Below are positions 18,237 through 27,391 of a stretch of DNA of 64,000 nucleotides, in pieces. Below the pieces are notes generated by a model. That model saw only the letters and a list, made by a program, of their open reading frames with translations. It was not told the DNA's origin and ran no database searches. This stretch comes from Saccharospirillum impatiens DSM 12546 (GTDB lineage Bacteria > Pseudomonadota > Gammaproteobacteria > Pseudomonadales > Natronospirillaceae), in NCBI RefSeq assembly GCF_000423605.1, contig NZ_AUIH01000008.1, positions 1-64,000 on the forward strand, read 5' to 3'. The stretch's first letter is position 1; the number at the start of each line of letters is the position of its first letter. The translations under genes were made by a program, and so were the position numbers.

Positions 18237-18300
18237 AGGAGCGATTCGAAAATCACACTTGCCCGGGCCAAAACCGATTCCTATCCGGAGTAACCTTGAA

Positions 18301-19215
18301 ATGACGTCCACACTTGAACTGGTTCAAACAATCGACGTTGCCAATACCTTGGGTGAAGGCGTGCAATGGCATGCCGAAAGCAACAGCTTGTGGTGGACTG
18401 ATATCATCGGCAGTATTCTTTATCGATTCGACTGGTCAAGCCAAACGCTGCATCAATGGACAACACCCGAGCCGTTAACAGCCTTTGGAATTGTTTCGGC
18501 TAACCCTGTGACGTTGCTGGTCAGTTTTGCCTCTGGCATCGCTCGTTACCAGCCTGACCGCAACGGCCTGAATTGGCTCGCGCGTCCGGAGTTGCATTTA
18601 CCGGGCAATCGCTTCAACGACGGTCGGGTAGACCGACAGGGTCGTTTCTGGTCTGGCACCATGCAGAGTCTGGGCGACCGAAAGCCAACGGGCACCCTCT
18701 ACCGGAGTGACGAGCAAGGTTGCCACCCGGTTTTGAAAAATCTCACGATTCCCAACACCCTGTGCTGGAGCCTGGATGGTCAGCGTATGTATCACGCAGA
18801 TACACCCACCGGGCGCATCAACCAGTATCAGTTTGATCCCGTCAGCGGTACCCCCAGTCACGCTGCCGAATTTGCAAAGGTACCACGAGGGTACCCGGAT
18901 GGAGCCACCATCGATGCGGAGGATCACTTATTGTGTGCACTTTTCGGGGGAAGCGCCGTTGCGCGATTCAGCCCGAAGGGCATCCTGACAACCCTGCATG
19001 AATTACCGGTATCGCAACCCACTTGTGTTGCACTCGGCGGACCCGGCATGAACCTGTTATTCATCACATCAGCGACAGAGAACATGACCGACCACCAGCT
19101 CGACGTCGAGCCTTTGGCTGGCAGTGTACTGGTGTATTCAACCCCCTACCGCGGTGTGGCAGAATCCGCACCACTCGTAAGCCGCTGCCCAGTTTCAGCC
19201 GATGCAGCCCGCTAA
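18301..19215 (+). CDS. SMP-30/gluconolactonase family lactonase
   Basis: A 304-residue six-bladed beta-propeller of the SMP-30/regucalcin/gluconolactonase family, which hydrolyses sugar or other lactones using a divalent metal. The expected metal ligands are visible: the glutamate in LGEGVQW near the start, asparagine in NRFNDGRVDRQGRFWSGT, asparagine in IPNTLCWS, and aspartate in YPDGATIDAEDHL. ATG 18301 is preferred because GGAG lies at 18287-18290; an upstream in-frame start at 18088 would overlap the hydratase. No signal peptide is seen. Position after the hydratase suggests a role in opening a lactone intermediate of the same pathway, but a sugar lactone is equally possible. Confidence 0.88.
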   Translation: MTSTLELVQTIDVANTLGEGVQWHAESNSLWWTDIIGSILYRFDWSSQTLHQWTTPEPLTAFGIVSANPVTLLVSFASGIARYQPDRNGLNWLARPELHLPGNRFNDGRVDRQGRFWSGTMQSLGDRKPTGTLYRSDEQGCHPVLKNLTIPNTLCWSLDGQRMYHADTPTGRINQYQFDPVSGTPSHAAEFAKVPRGYPDGATIDAEDHLLCALFGGSAVARFSPKGILTTLHELPVSQPTCVALGGPGMNLLFITSATENMTDHQLDVEPLAGSVLVYSTPYRGVAESAPLVSRCPVSADAAR

Positions 19216-19357
19216 CAACCAACCCGTGAGGTTGATTCGCCAGACCATGGACGAGGCCCGGCTGCTGCTGAACATCGCCAGAATCAGCTACTCGTAACAA
19301 CAGTATCAAAGGAGCCGGCTTAACATACCTGCCGGCCCTAGGTGGCTCAGCCAGACA

Positions 19358-20662
19358 TCAATCGCCAAAGGCTTCCCGGGTCAGATTGCGGTGACCGTTG
19401 CCAGTGACCACGATGTTGTCTTCAATGCGGACACCACCAAAGGGTTTCAATTGCTCGATCAATGCCAGATTCAAGCCATGAGCCGGTTCAGCGTTGATCA
19501 GTTTGTTCAGTAACATAGGGATAAAATACAGACCGGGTTCAATGGTAATCACCATCCCTTCTTCCAGTGTACGCGTCAGCCGCAGAAAAGGATTTTCCGG
19601 ATCGTTGCGCACGTCGCCTTGCACCGATTGCTGATGCCCGCCTACATCATGAACGTGTAGGCCGAGCAAGTGACCCAGGCCATGTGGGTAAAATGCCCGG
19701 GGTATGTTCTTACTGAGCTGTTCGTCAACAGACAAACTGCACAGCTTGTGGTGGTTCAGCAATCCGGCAATACCCGCCTGGGTTATGCGGTGCAAGTCGG
19801 TCATCTTCACGCCAGGTTTGATGGCTGCGTTAATGTCCTGTTGCAACGCATCGACACCCGCGAGCAACTCAGCGAACCGACCGGTATCGGTTGTGTGGGT
19901 TCGGGTGATATCACTGGCATAGCCGTTCACCTTGGCACCGGCGTCGATCAACAGGGTGCGATGCGTCGCCGGAACGTCGAACGAGCGGCGCTCATAATGC
20001 AGAGTCGCTGCCGATTCGTTCAGGGCAATGATGCCACTGTAGGGCTCGGTACTTTCCAGTTGACCGCTGGCGGCCAGATAGTCCCGGTACACGCCCGCTT
20101 CTGACTGGCCCGAAAAAAAAGCGTCACGCGCCGCCCGGTGTCCTCGCACGGCACGAACGTTTGCCTCGGCCAGACAGTCCACTTCAAAATCGGTTTTATA
20201 GGCGCGTGTATAGGCTAATGCTGACGTCAAAGCGGCCGGGTTGATCTCAAGACCCGGTTTGTTCTGTGCCAGCGCCGGATGCTCGGGCCCAATCCAGGCG
20301 GTTCGACCCGTCAGGGACGGCAGCCAGTCATCCAGGCGGGTGGCCGGTTGCAGATGCCACATGCCGGTCCAGTCGCCCGTCGGTTCGGTCGGTGTGATGT
20401 GCCAGAAATCCTGACGCGCGGGCCAGAGTAACCGGGGTTTGTCACCCGGTGTAAACACAATAAAGGTATCGGGCAGAACATCGTAGGGCAACCACTGCTG
20501 TGCATAGGCTCGCGGCGTAAAAGGATAGGCCCGGTCGTCTTCTGCAACCATCACCAGACTGCCTGCGCTGATCACGACCTGATCGTACCCGGTTGCTTCC
20601 AGTGCTTGCTGGTAACGCTCCATCAATGTCGCCAAATGGCGGCTGTAGTGTTGTGTGTTCAT
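19358..20662 (-). CDS. pepQ: Xaa-Pro dipeptidase (prolidase)
   Basis: A 434-residue M24-family metallopeptidase that hydrolyses dipeptides with C-terminal proline. The bimetal site residues are all present: the two aspartates in LIDAGAKVNGYASDITR, histidine in YPHGLGHLLGLHVHDVGG, glutamate in MVITIEPGLYF and glutamate in GGVRIEDNIVV. Length matches E. coli PepQ (about 443). It lies just downstream of, and on the same strand as, the peptide ABC transporter genes, which makes a peptide uptake and hydrolysis unit plausible. PepQ enzymes also show organophosphate triesterase side activity. Confidence 0.93.
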   Translation of the reverse strand: MNTQHYSRHLATLMERYQQALEATGYDQVVISAGSLVMVAEDDRAYPFTPRAYAQQWLPYDVLPDTFIVFTPGDKPRLLWPARQDFWHITPTEPTGDWTGMWHLQPATRLDDWLPSLTGRTAWIGPEHPALAQNKPGLEINPAALTSALAYTRAYKTDFEVDCLAEANVRAVRGHRAARDAFFSGQSEAGVYRDYLAASGQLESTEPYSGIIALNESAATLHYERRSFDVPATHRTLLIDAGAKVNGYASDITRTHTTDTGRFAELLAGVDALQQDINAAIKPGVKMTDLHRITQAGIAGLLNHHKLCSLSVDEQLSKNIPRAFYPHGLGHLLGLHVHDVGGHQQSVQGDVRNDPENPFLRLTRTLEEGMVITIEPGLYFIPMLLNKLINAEPAHGLNLALIEQLKPFGGVRIEDNIVVTGNGHRNLTREAFGD

Positions 20663-20697
20663 GGAATCTCCTGAGGCTGATCATACGCCCGTTTGTA

Positions 20698-21420
20698 TTA
20701 ATAACTCTTCGACAGCAACTCGTTGCCGTACTCACTGCTGAACCGTTGTTGCTTGAGTTGCTCTACAGTCGCCAACTCAACCAATTCGCCTTGTCGGAGA
20801 ATGCCCAGGTTGTCGCACAGAAATGACACCACGGGTAAGTCGTGTGTCACCAGAAAATAGGTCAGCCCACGCTGCTCGCGCAGTGTTTTCAGCAGGTTCA
20901 ACACCTCAGCCTGCACCGAAACATCCAGCGCGGAAGTGGGTTCATCGAGCAACATCACTGGCGGATCCAGCATCAGCGCCCGGGCGATGGCCACCCGCTG
21001 TCGCTGCCCGCCGGACAGTTGATGCGGCAGGCGAAAGCGAAATTTACGAGCGAGACCAACAGCATCCAGAGTTTCCAGAACGCGTCTGTTCTGATCGCCC
21101 AAACCGTGAATACTGAGCGGTTCACTGAGAATGGTATCCACCGTTTTGCGCGGGTGCAGGGAGCCAAACGGGTCCTGAAACACCATCTGGCACAGACGGA
21201 TCAGCGCCGGGTCACGCCCCTGTTGCAAATCGTGATCGCCCAGTCGAATCCGGCCAGTCCAATTGGTAATTTGGCCGGCAATGGCTTTCAGAATGGTGGA
21301 CTTACCCGAACCACTTTCGCCAACCAGGGCGAAGCTGCCGCCTTCCGGTACGTGCAGACTGACGTCTTTGACCACCGAGGTTTCACCGTAGGCGATGGAC
21401 AGATGCTTGAGATCGATCAT
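20698..21420 (-). CDS. Dpp/Opp-type ABC transporter ATPase (DppF-like)
   Basis: A 240-residue ATP-binding subunit of a peptide/nickel-family importer. The Walker A is GESGSGKSTILKA, the signature LSGGQRQRVAIARAL and the Walker B VMLLDEPTSALD. It lacks the usual C-terminal oligopeptide extension with four cysteines, so it is shorter than E. coli DppF. The start is ATG at 21420, one base after the stop of the DppD-like gene; an open frame continuing upstream overlaps that gene. Last gene of the four-gene transport operon. Confidence 0.92.
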   Translation of the reverse strand: MIDLKHLSIAYGETSVVKDVSLHVPEGGSFALVGESGSGKSTILKAIAGQITNWTGRIRLGDHDLQQGRDPALIRLCQMVFQDPFGSLHPRKTVDTILSEPLSIHGLGDQNRRVLETLDAVGLARKFRFRLPHQLSGGQRQRVAIARALMLDPPVMLLDEPTSALDVSVQAEVLNLLKTLREQRGLTYFLVTHDLPVVSFLCDNLGILRQGELVELATVEQLKQQRFSSEYGNELLSKSY

Positions 21421-21421
21421 G

Positions 21422-22255
21422 TCACACACTCCCCAACTGATCGCGATCCAGCACCGGCAAACGGTTTCTGTGTTCGTCGAGTGTCGGCATCGAGGCGAGC
21501 AAACCCTGCGTATAGGGATGCTTAGCATTGGCCAGTTCACTTGCCGCACATGTCTCAACGATCTCACCGTTGAACATGACCAGAATGCGGTCGCAATACC
21601 GGGCCACCATGTTCAGGTCGTGACTGATGATGATCAGACCCATGCCGGTGCGAGTCACCAGGTCGTCCATGATATCAAGCACCTGTGCCTGCACCGATAC
21701 ATCCAGTGCCGAGGTCGGTTCATCGGCGATCATCAGATCCGGCTCCAGAATGACCATCATGGCAATCATGATGCGCTGCCCCATGCCACCGGATACTTCA
21801 TGCGGATACAGCTTGTACACCCGTTCCGGGTCAGTGATTCGAACCGCTTCCAGGGATTCCAGCACACGGGCCCGTCGTTGCCGGGCGTTCAGCTTACTGT
21901 GAAAGCTGAGCACCTCCGCAATCTGATCGCCGATGCGTATGACAGGATTCAGCGAAAACTTCGGATCCTGCATGACCATGGAAATACGCGCACCACGCAA
22001 GGCGCGCATTTGCTTGTTGGGCAGTGTTGTCAGATCGAGTCCGTCGAATTCCATCTTGTCGGCGGTCACGATTCCGGGCTTGTCAATCAGGCGGAGAATG
22101 GCACGGCCGGTCATCGATTTGCCCGAACCGCTTTCGCCAACAATACCCAAGCGCTCGCGACCGAGTTCAAAACTGATGCCCTTAACAACCTCGACTGGGC
22201 CCTGTTCGGTGGGAAAGCTGACGCGCAGATTTTCTATGTTCAGTAAACTCATCAT
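21422..22255 (-). CDS. Dpp/Opp-type ABC transporter ATPase (DppD-like)
   Basis: A 277-residue ATP-binding subunit pairing with the DppF-like protein. Walker A GESGSGKSMTGRAIL, signature VSGGMGQRIMIAM (a non-canonical form often seen in DppD-type proteins) and Walker B LMIADEPTSALD are present. The start overlaps the DppC-like gene by four bases (ATGA). It also lacks a long oligo-HPY tail. Confidence 0.92.
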   Translation of the reverse strand: MMSLLNIENLRVSFPTEQGPVEVVKGISFELGRERLGIVGESGSGKSMTGRAILRLIDKPGIVTADKMEFDGLDLTTLPNKQMRALRGARISMVMQDPKFSLNPVIRIGDQIAEVLSFHSKLNARQRRARVLESLEAVRITDPERVYKLYPHEVSGGMGQRIMIAMMVILEPDLMIADEPTSALDVSVQAQVLDIMDDLVTRTGMGLIIISHDLNMVARYCDRILVMFNGEIVETCAASELANAKHPYTQGLLASMPTLDEHRNRLPVLDRDQLGSV

Positions 22256-23157
22256 CGTGTCCTGTTGCGAGGGTCAAGCACGTCGCGTAAGCCATCGCCA
22301 AAGAGGCAAAAACCGAGGCTGACGATCACGATGGCAAACCCCGGCATGGTCGCCACCCACCACTGATCAAGAATGAACGCCCGACCACTGGAGATCATAG
22401 CCCCCCACTCGGGAAGTGGTGGCTGCGCGCCCAACCCAAGAAAGCCAAGCCCGGCGGCGGTCAGAATGATGCCGGCCATATCCAGCGTTACCCGAACAAT
22501 GGTGGACGACAGGCACAGCGGCATAATGTGCCGGAAAATGACCCGGGTGTGACTGGCACCCTGCATCTGAATTGCCGAAATGAACTCTGCATTGCGAAAG
22601 GTCAGTGTCTCTGCCCGGGCGATGCGTGCGTATACCGGCCAGGCCGTAATAGCAATGGCAATGACAGCGTTTTCAATACCCGGCCCCAGGGCAGCGACAA
22701 ACGCCAGCGCCAGAATCAATTTCGGCATCGACAGGAAAACATCCGTCAGGCCCATGAGCACCCGATCGACCCAGCCGCCAAAATAACCGGCGACGGTGCC
22801 TACCAAAAGGCCAATAGGTGCTGAAATAACGGCCACCATCAAGACGATCATCAGGGTGATGCGCGCGCCATGAATAATGCGCGAGAGAATGTCCCGGCCG
22901 AGCTCGTCGGTGCCCATCCAATGATCTGCCGACGGTGCCAGCAAGCGTGCACCCAGGTTACTTTCGATCGGCGAATAGGGAGCAAGTACCGGTGCAAACG
23001 CTGCAACGATCAACAGGCCAATAATAATCACCAGCCCGACCACCGCCAGCGGATTGCGCAGCAGAGCCCGAACCATGCGATAGGTTTGACCGGCACCCGC
23101 CTGAAAGCGGGTTTCCGGATTTTCATCCAATAACCAGGTATGTGACAGCTGCATCAT
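22252..23157 (-). CDS. Peptide ABC transporter permease (DppC-like)
   Basis: A 301-residue inner-membrane permease with an N-terminal cytoplasmic segment, a first TM at about 38-58 and the binding-protein-dependent transport core (about 95-290). The EAA-like loop is GASHTRVIFRHIMPLCLS. The start overlaps the DppB-like gene by four bases. Forms the translocation pore with the DppB-like subunit. Confidence 0.92.
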   Translation of the reverse strand: MMQLSHTWLLDENPETRFQAGAGQTYRMVRALLRNPLAVVGLVIIIGLLIVAAFAPVLAPYSPIESNLGARLLAPSADHWMGTDELGRDILSRIIHGARITLMIVLMVAVISAPIGLLVGTVAGYFGGWVDRVLMGLTDVFLSMPKLILALAFVAALGPGIENAVIAIAITAWPVYARIARAETLTFRNAEFISAIQMQGASHTRVIFRHIMPLCLSSTIVRVTLDMAGIILTAAGLGFLGLGAQPPLPEWGAMISSGRAFILDQWWVATMPGFAIVIVSLGFCLFGDGLRDVLDPRNRTR

Positions 23158-24230
23158 CGTGCCCTCGGATCAAGAATGCGATACAACAGATCAGAGACCT
23201 TGTTGACCCCGATAAACACCGCCCCGATGACCAGAGTGGCGCCCAATACAGAATTCATGTCGGCGTTTAGCAAGGCACTGGTCAGGTAATTACCAATACC
23301 TGGCCAGGAAAAAACCGTCTCAATCATCACCGAGCCTTCCAGTAGCTGTGCAAAAGATAGCCCGATCACCGTCACCAGTTGAATACGAATCGGCCTGAAC
23401 GCATGGCGCCAGATCACAACCCGTTCCGGTGCTCCCTTCACTCGTGCAGTGATTACATACTCCTGACTGAGCTGTTCAAGCATGAAGGATCGCGTCATTC
23501 GTGCGATGTAAGCCAAGCTGAAAAAGCCCAGAATCATCGCCGGCAGTATTATGTGTGACCAGGCACTGCGAAACACCGCCCAGTCGCCAGACAAGATGCT
23601 GTCGACCAACAACAACCCGGTGACGCTCGGCACCAACCCTTCCAGGAAAATATCGACCCGTCCGGGTCCACCGACCCAACCCAGGTTTGCGTAGAAAAAT
23701 GCCAGCCCGACCAGACCCAGCCAAAAAGCGGGAATGGCGTAACCGGCCAAACCGAGCACCCGGATTACCTGATCGACCCAACTGCCTTGCCGGGCTGCCG
23801 CCAAAACACCGGCTGGTACGCCAACCAGCACACCAATCAAAATGCCCAGGGTAGCCATCTCCAGGGTGGCCGGAAACACTCTTGCCAGCTCTTCAGCGAC
23901 CGGGCGCTGGCTGGTAACAGCCATCCCCAGGTCACCACTGAGTACGGCGCCAACGTAGTGAACGAACTGAACGATCAAGGGGTTATCGAGCCCCATCTCA
24001 GCCCGCACCGCGTCATAGACGTCTTGTGGGGCACGATCACCGACCACAGCCAGCACCGGATCGATAGGAACTACACGCCCGATCACAAAGGTAATAGCTA
24101 ACAAGCCGAGGAAAGTCATCGCAATGGTGGCCGCAAAGCCACCCAGCGATTTCAGCCAACGCAGCGATCGCTGGCGTCGCCTTTGCCAGACATCGTCAGA
24201 GGATGAGTTTTTCAGCACAAGGCTTTTCAT
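23154..24230 (-). CDS. Peptide ABC transporter permease (DppB-like)
   Basis: A 358-residue permease, first gene of the transport operon. TM1 is near residues 30-52, followed by the periplasmic segment with VPIDPVLAVVGDRAPQ and the transport core with the EAA loop in VKGAPERVVIWRHAFRPI. Near the end it carries SWPGIGNYLTSALLNAD, typical of this subunit. ATG 24230 is taken as start; an in-frame TTG at 24239 adds three residues. It is divergent from the XRE-cupin regulator, which is the likely controller. Confidence 0.92.
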   Translation of the reverse strand: MKSLVLKNSSSDDVWQRRRQRSLRWLKSLGGFAATIAMTFLGLLAITFVIGRVVPIDPVLAVVGDRAPQDVYDAVRAEMGLDNPLIVQFVHYVGAVLSGDLGMAVTSQRPVAEELARVFPATLEMATLGILIGVLVGVPAGVLAAARQGSWVDQVIRVLGLAGYAIPAFWLGLVGLAFFYANLGWVGGPGRVDIFLEGLVPSVTGLLLVDSILSGDWAVFRSAWSHIILPAMILGFFSLAYIARMTRSFMLEQLSQEYVITARVKGAPERVVIWRHAFRPIRIQLVTVIGLSFAQLLEGSVMIETVFSWPGIGNYLTSALLNADMNSVLGATLVIGAVFIGVNKVSDLLYRILDPRAR

Positions 24231-24266
24231 GGAGGACAAAATCCTATCTTGTTATAGAAAACATTT

Positions 24267-24300
24267 TTTGACTTAACTAAATTTTTTTACTAGTGTCAAA
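24267..24300. promoter_or_regulatory. Divergent promoter region of peptide transporter and regulator
   Basis: On the plus strand TTGACT (24268-24273), 17 bases and TAGTGT (24291-24296) form a promoter for the regulator gene. TTTGAC (24267-24272) and GTCAAA (24295-24300) are inverted arms, so the minus strand also shows TTGACA at 24299-24294, facing the permease operon. A regulator binding this symmetrical, AT-rich region could control both directions. The minus-strand -10 is not clear. Confidence 0.5.
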
Positions 24301-24326
24301 TTACTTTCACAAAAACAGGTAGCCCG

Positions 24327-24935
24327 ATGAACGACCCCAGACCGGCTCAAGCCCCCGAAAAACCGCCTTTAAGCGGCCAGCGTATCCGTGATTTGAGACG
24401 CCGGGCCGGGCTCACGCTGCAGGCGTTGAGTGACCAGGCGGGTATATCGGTCGGGTTCCTCAGTCAGGTAGAGCGGGACAAGGGCACCCCGTCGCTGGGT
24501 ACCCTGGCTCAATTGGCATCGGCTCTGGGCGTGAGCATCGAGTACTTCATTGCCACACCGCGCGCCAACGACAGCATTACCCGCGGTCAGGAGCGGGAGC
24601 GGTTCGCGATTGCCGATTCATCGTTGCAGTACGAGGGTTTGTCGACCGACCTGCCCGGGGGCACCCTGACATCACTCATGATTCACATTCCGGTGGGCTA
24701 TAGCTCCGAACTCACCAAGCACGCCGGGGAAGAGCTGATCGTGCTGCTCGAAGGCACGGTCCGACAGACGCTCGGCGACAGTACCTTTGTACTGAACGCA
24801 GGAGACACCCTGCATTTCATGGGCGATACACCCCACAGTTTTGCCAACATTGGAGACGTACCGGCTCGCATGGTCTGGACCGGCACCTCACCCCGATTGA
24901 TTGGCCAAAAAAGAACCCCGCTAGCACGGGATTAA
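24327..24935 (+). CDS. XRE-family regulator with C-terminal cupin domain
   Basis: A 202-residue transcription factor with an N-terminal helix-turn-helix (about residues 20-75; IRDLRRRAGLTLQALSDQAG) and a C-terminal cupin domain (about 120-190; conserved AGEELIVLLEGTVRQTLGD and GDTLHFMGDTPHSFAN). This architecture occurs in PuuR-like regulators of amine and amino-acid uptake. It is divergent from the peptide permease genes and 37 bases before the matching binding-protein gene, so it probably regulates this transporter and itself. The effector, likely bound in the cupin, is unknown. Confidence 0.92.
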   Translation: MNDPRPAQAPEKPPLSGQRIRDLRRRAGLTLQALSDQAGISVGFLSQVERDKGTPSLGTLAQLASALGVSIEYFIATPRANDSITRGQERERFAIADSSLQYEGLSTDLPGGTLTSLMIHIPVGYSSELTKHAGEELIVLLEGTVRQTLGDSTFVLNAGDTLHFMGDTPHSFANIGDVPARMVWTGTSPRLIGQKRTPLARD

Positions 24936-24972
24936 CCGATGGAAACGGTAAACACTCTGGAGAACTATAACT

Positions 24973-26559
24973 ATGGTTAACCGCTTTAAAACCGTCGCAG
25001 CTGCCGCGCTGCTGACGCTGACCGGTACTTATGCATCGGCCGCCACGCCCGACAATGCGTTGGTCGTCGCGCAAAACATCGATGACATCGTCAGCATTGA
25101 CCCGGCCCAGGCCTATGAATTTTCATCCGGTGAATTTGTAGCCAATGTCTACGACCAGTTGATTCAATACGATGCCGATGACACCACAACTCTGGTAGCC
25201 GGCCTGGCTACCGATTGGGAGATTGATGCGGCCAACAAAGAAATCGTGTTCACCTTGCGCGATGACGTGACGTTTCACTCCGGTAACCCTCTGCGCGCCG
25301 AAGACGTGCTTTACTCTTTTGAACGTGTCATCAAGTTGAACAAAGCACCTGCGTTCATCCTGACACAGCTGGGCTGGACGCCAGACAACGTCCTGGACAT
25401 GGTCACCGCCGACGGCAACCAGATCACCGTTCGCTATGAAGGTGAGTTTGCCCCCTCCTTTGTCATGAACGTCCTGGCCTCACGCCCGGCTTCTGTTGTA
25501 GACGCCGAAACGGTGAAAGCCCAGGCCGTCGATGGCGACATGGGCAACAACTGGCTAAACCGCAATTCCGCCGGTACGGGACCGTTCAAGCTGCGCACTT
25601 ACCGCCCGGCAGAACTGTTGATCATGGACGCCAATCCGGATTACTTTGCCGGTGCACCCGCCATGGATTCCGTCATCATTCGTCATGTGGCTGAAGCCGC
25701 CACCCAGCGCTTGCTGCTGACCTCGGGCGATGCCGACATTGCCATGAACCTGACACCGGATCAGGTCAGTGGCCTGGCCGACAACGACGACGTTAAGATT
25801 GAGACGTTTCCTCAGGCAGCGGTTCACTTTCTGTCGTTCAACCAGAAAAATGACGCCCTGACATCAGAAGCACTGTGGGAAGCAGCTCGTTACCTGGTTG
25901 ATTACAACGGCATGGCCGACTCCTTCCTGAACGGTCAAATGCGCGTACATCAAGCCTTTTGGCCAGCCGGGTTCCCGGGCGCTGTCACCGAGACACCGTA
26001 TGATTACGACCCGGAACGCGCCCGCCAGATTCTGGAAGACGCCGGTTTTGAACTGCCCATGACCATGACGCTGGATGTGATCAACTCGGCACCGTTTACC
26101 GACATGGCCCAGGCTCTGCAGGCTACTTTTGCTCCCGTGGGTCTGAACTTTGAGATTCTGCCCGGCACCGGTGCTCAGGTCATCACCAAATACCGTGCAC
26201 GCACGCACGAAGCGATGTTGCTGTATTGGGGCCCGGACTTCATGGACCCGCATTCGAACGCCAAAGCGTTTTCTTACAACAGCGACAATTCAGATGACAA
26301 TTACCAGAGCACAACAACCTGGCGCAATGGCTGGCAGCCGTCTGATGAGATGAACGAGATGACCATGGCGGCGCTGCGTGAACAGGATGCTGACGAGCGT
26401 CTGGAAATGTACAAACAACTGCAGCGCGGTGTTCAACAATCGTCACCCATCGTGATCATGTTTCAAGCGACCAAACAGGTTGCTATGACCGACGATGTGC
26501 AAGGCTTTGTTAACGGCGCCATTTCCGACTATGTGTTCTATCGTCTGGTCACCAAGTAA
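24973..26559 (+). CDS. Peptide ABC transporter substrate-binding protein (SBP family 5)
   Basis: A 528-residue periplasmic protein of the DppA/OppA family. The signal sequence is about 22 residues (VNRFKTVAAAALLTLTGTY then ASA). The family pattern is clear: LATDWEIDAANKEIVFTLRDDVTFHSGNPL, EDVLYSFERVI and NRNSAGTGPFKL. GGAG lies 10 bases upstream of the ATG. It is separated from its permease and ATPase genes by the divergent regulator gene, an unusual split of one transporter into two transcripts. A strong terminator follows. With PepQ nearby, proline-containing peptides are a plausible cargo, but no residue shows this. Confidence 0.92.
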   Translation: MVNRFKTVAAAALLTLTGTYASAATPDNALVVAQNIDDIVSIDPAQAYEFSSGEFVANVYDQLIQYDADDTTTLVAGLATDWEIDAANKEIVFTLRDDVTFHSGNPLRAEDVLYSFERVIKLNKAPAFILTQLGWTPDNVLDMVTADGNQITVRYEGEFAPSFVMNVLASRPASVVDAETVKAQAVDGDMGNNWLNRNSAGTGPFKLRTYRPAELLIMDANPDYFAGAPAMDSVIIRHVAEAATQRLLLTSGDADIAMNLTPDQVSGLADNDDVKIETFPQAAVHFLSFNQKNDALTSEALWEAARYLVDYNGMADSFLNGQMRVHQAFWPAGFPGAVTETPYDYDPERARQILEDAGFELPMTMTLDVINSAPFTDMAQALQATFAPVGLNFEILPGTGAQVITKYRARTHEAMLLYWGPDFMDPHSNAKAFSYNSDNSDDNYQSTTTWRNGWQPSDEMNEMTMAALREQDADERLEMYKQLQRGVQQSSPIVIMFQATKQVAMTDDVQGFVNGAISDYVFYRLVTK

Positions 26560-26599
26560 GCGAGCACAGGTAGGATTTTACCTTCATAAAGTAAGACTT

Positions 26600-26625
26600 G
26601 GGGTGCTCCGGCGCCCCCTTTTTTT
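26600..26625 (+). terminator. Intrinsic terminator after the peptide-binding protein gene
   Basis: Stem GGGGTGC (26600-26606) with GCGCCCC (26611-26617), tetraloop TCCG, one wobble pair, followed by C and seven T residues (26619-26625). A canonical rho-independent terminator separating the binding-protein gene from the GAF gene. Confidence 0.85.
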
Positions 26626-26645
26626 GACTGAATTCTGGATACGCA

Positions 26646-27101
26646 ATGACACTTGATTCATCCGTTTCAATTTATAAAGCACTGCATCAAAAAGCCGAAG
26701 AAGCAGCTGGTGCAAGGCTGTTCACAGTTATGGTTCTGGATAACGAGGCCGGATTGGCGCGCAGGGCTTATACGTCTCACCCAATCGACTACCCGGCAAC
26801 CGGTTCCAAACCAATGCGGCAAGATCGCTGGAGTGAGCAGGTTATTGTTAACCATAAGCCATTTATCGCCAATTCGACCGAGGGGTTTTCCGATGTGTTT
26901 TCAGACCACCCACTGATCAACTCCCTGGGCTGTGAATCTGTGCTGAACGTACCGGTCATTGAAGACAGTAAAGTCGTCGGTACCGTCAATTTTCTCGATG
27001 CCAAAGACCACTTCACGCCCGACCGGGTCGCCGCTTTGCAAAACCTGGTTGCAGCCAATCACGATGCCCTGGTCACCGCACTGGCTGCCGAGTTGAATTA
27101 A
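26646..27101 (+). CDS. Single GAF-domain protein
   Basis: A 151-residue cytoplasmic protein consisting of one GAF domain (about residues 5-148). GAF-like features include the central WSEQVIVNHKPFIANS segment and GCESVLNVPVIEDSKVVGTVNFLD. It has a single cysteine and so lacks the cysteine set of free-methionine sulfoxide reductases, which are also single-GAF proteins. No output domain is fused. It lies after the peptide-binding protein gene beyond a terminator and is followed by its own hairpin terminator. A small-molecule binding role is inferred. Confidence 0.85.
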   Translation: MTLDSSVSIYKALHQKAEEAAGARLFTVMVLDNEAGLARRAYTSHPIDYPATGSKPMRQDRWSEQVIVNHKPFIANSTEGFSDVFSDHPLINSLGCESVLNVPVIEDSKVVGTVNFLDAKDHFTPDRVAALQNLVAANHDALVTALAAELN

Positions 27102-27123
27102 GGCTTTTCACTGTCCATGACCT

Positions 27124-27151
27124 GCCGGGGCTCAAACAGGCCCGGCTTTTT
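27124..27151 (+). terminator. Intrinsic terminator after GAF gene
   Basis: GCCGGG (27124-27129) pairs with CCCGGC (27141-27146) and is followed by five T residues. The remainder of the gap to 27391 shows no further clear element. Confidence 0.65.
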
Positions 27152-27391
27152 GGACTTGCATTGCGCAACAAGTCTAAGCTCCGGTTAATGCTGCCTTCTC
27201 TGCCAGACTTTCAACACCTCAGTGACCATAAAGCCAGGTAAAGATCACCTATAAAGAAGGTGTCATTCGACCTCAAAACCATCACGATTGTCGGTCGTTC
27301 ACCCAGCCAGACAGCAGCGTTCCAGCGACCGCGCAGAATCTGCGATATAGTGCAGCTTCTGTAACACTAACCCGCAAGGAATGTCGTTTTA

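Noticed and set aside
19202-19297. 31-residue frame overlapping the end of the lactonase gene
   Set aside because: No ribosome site and no recognisable family; overlaps a confident gene.
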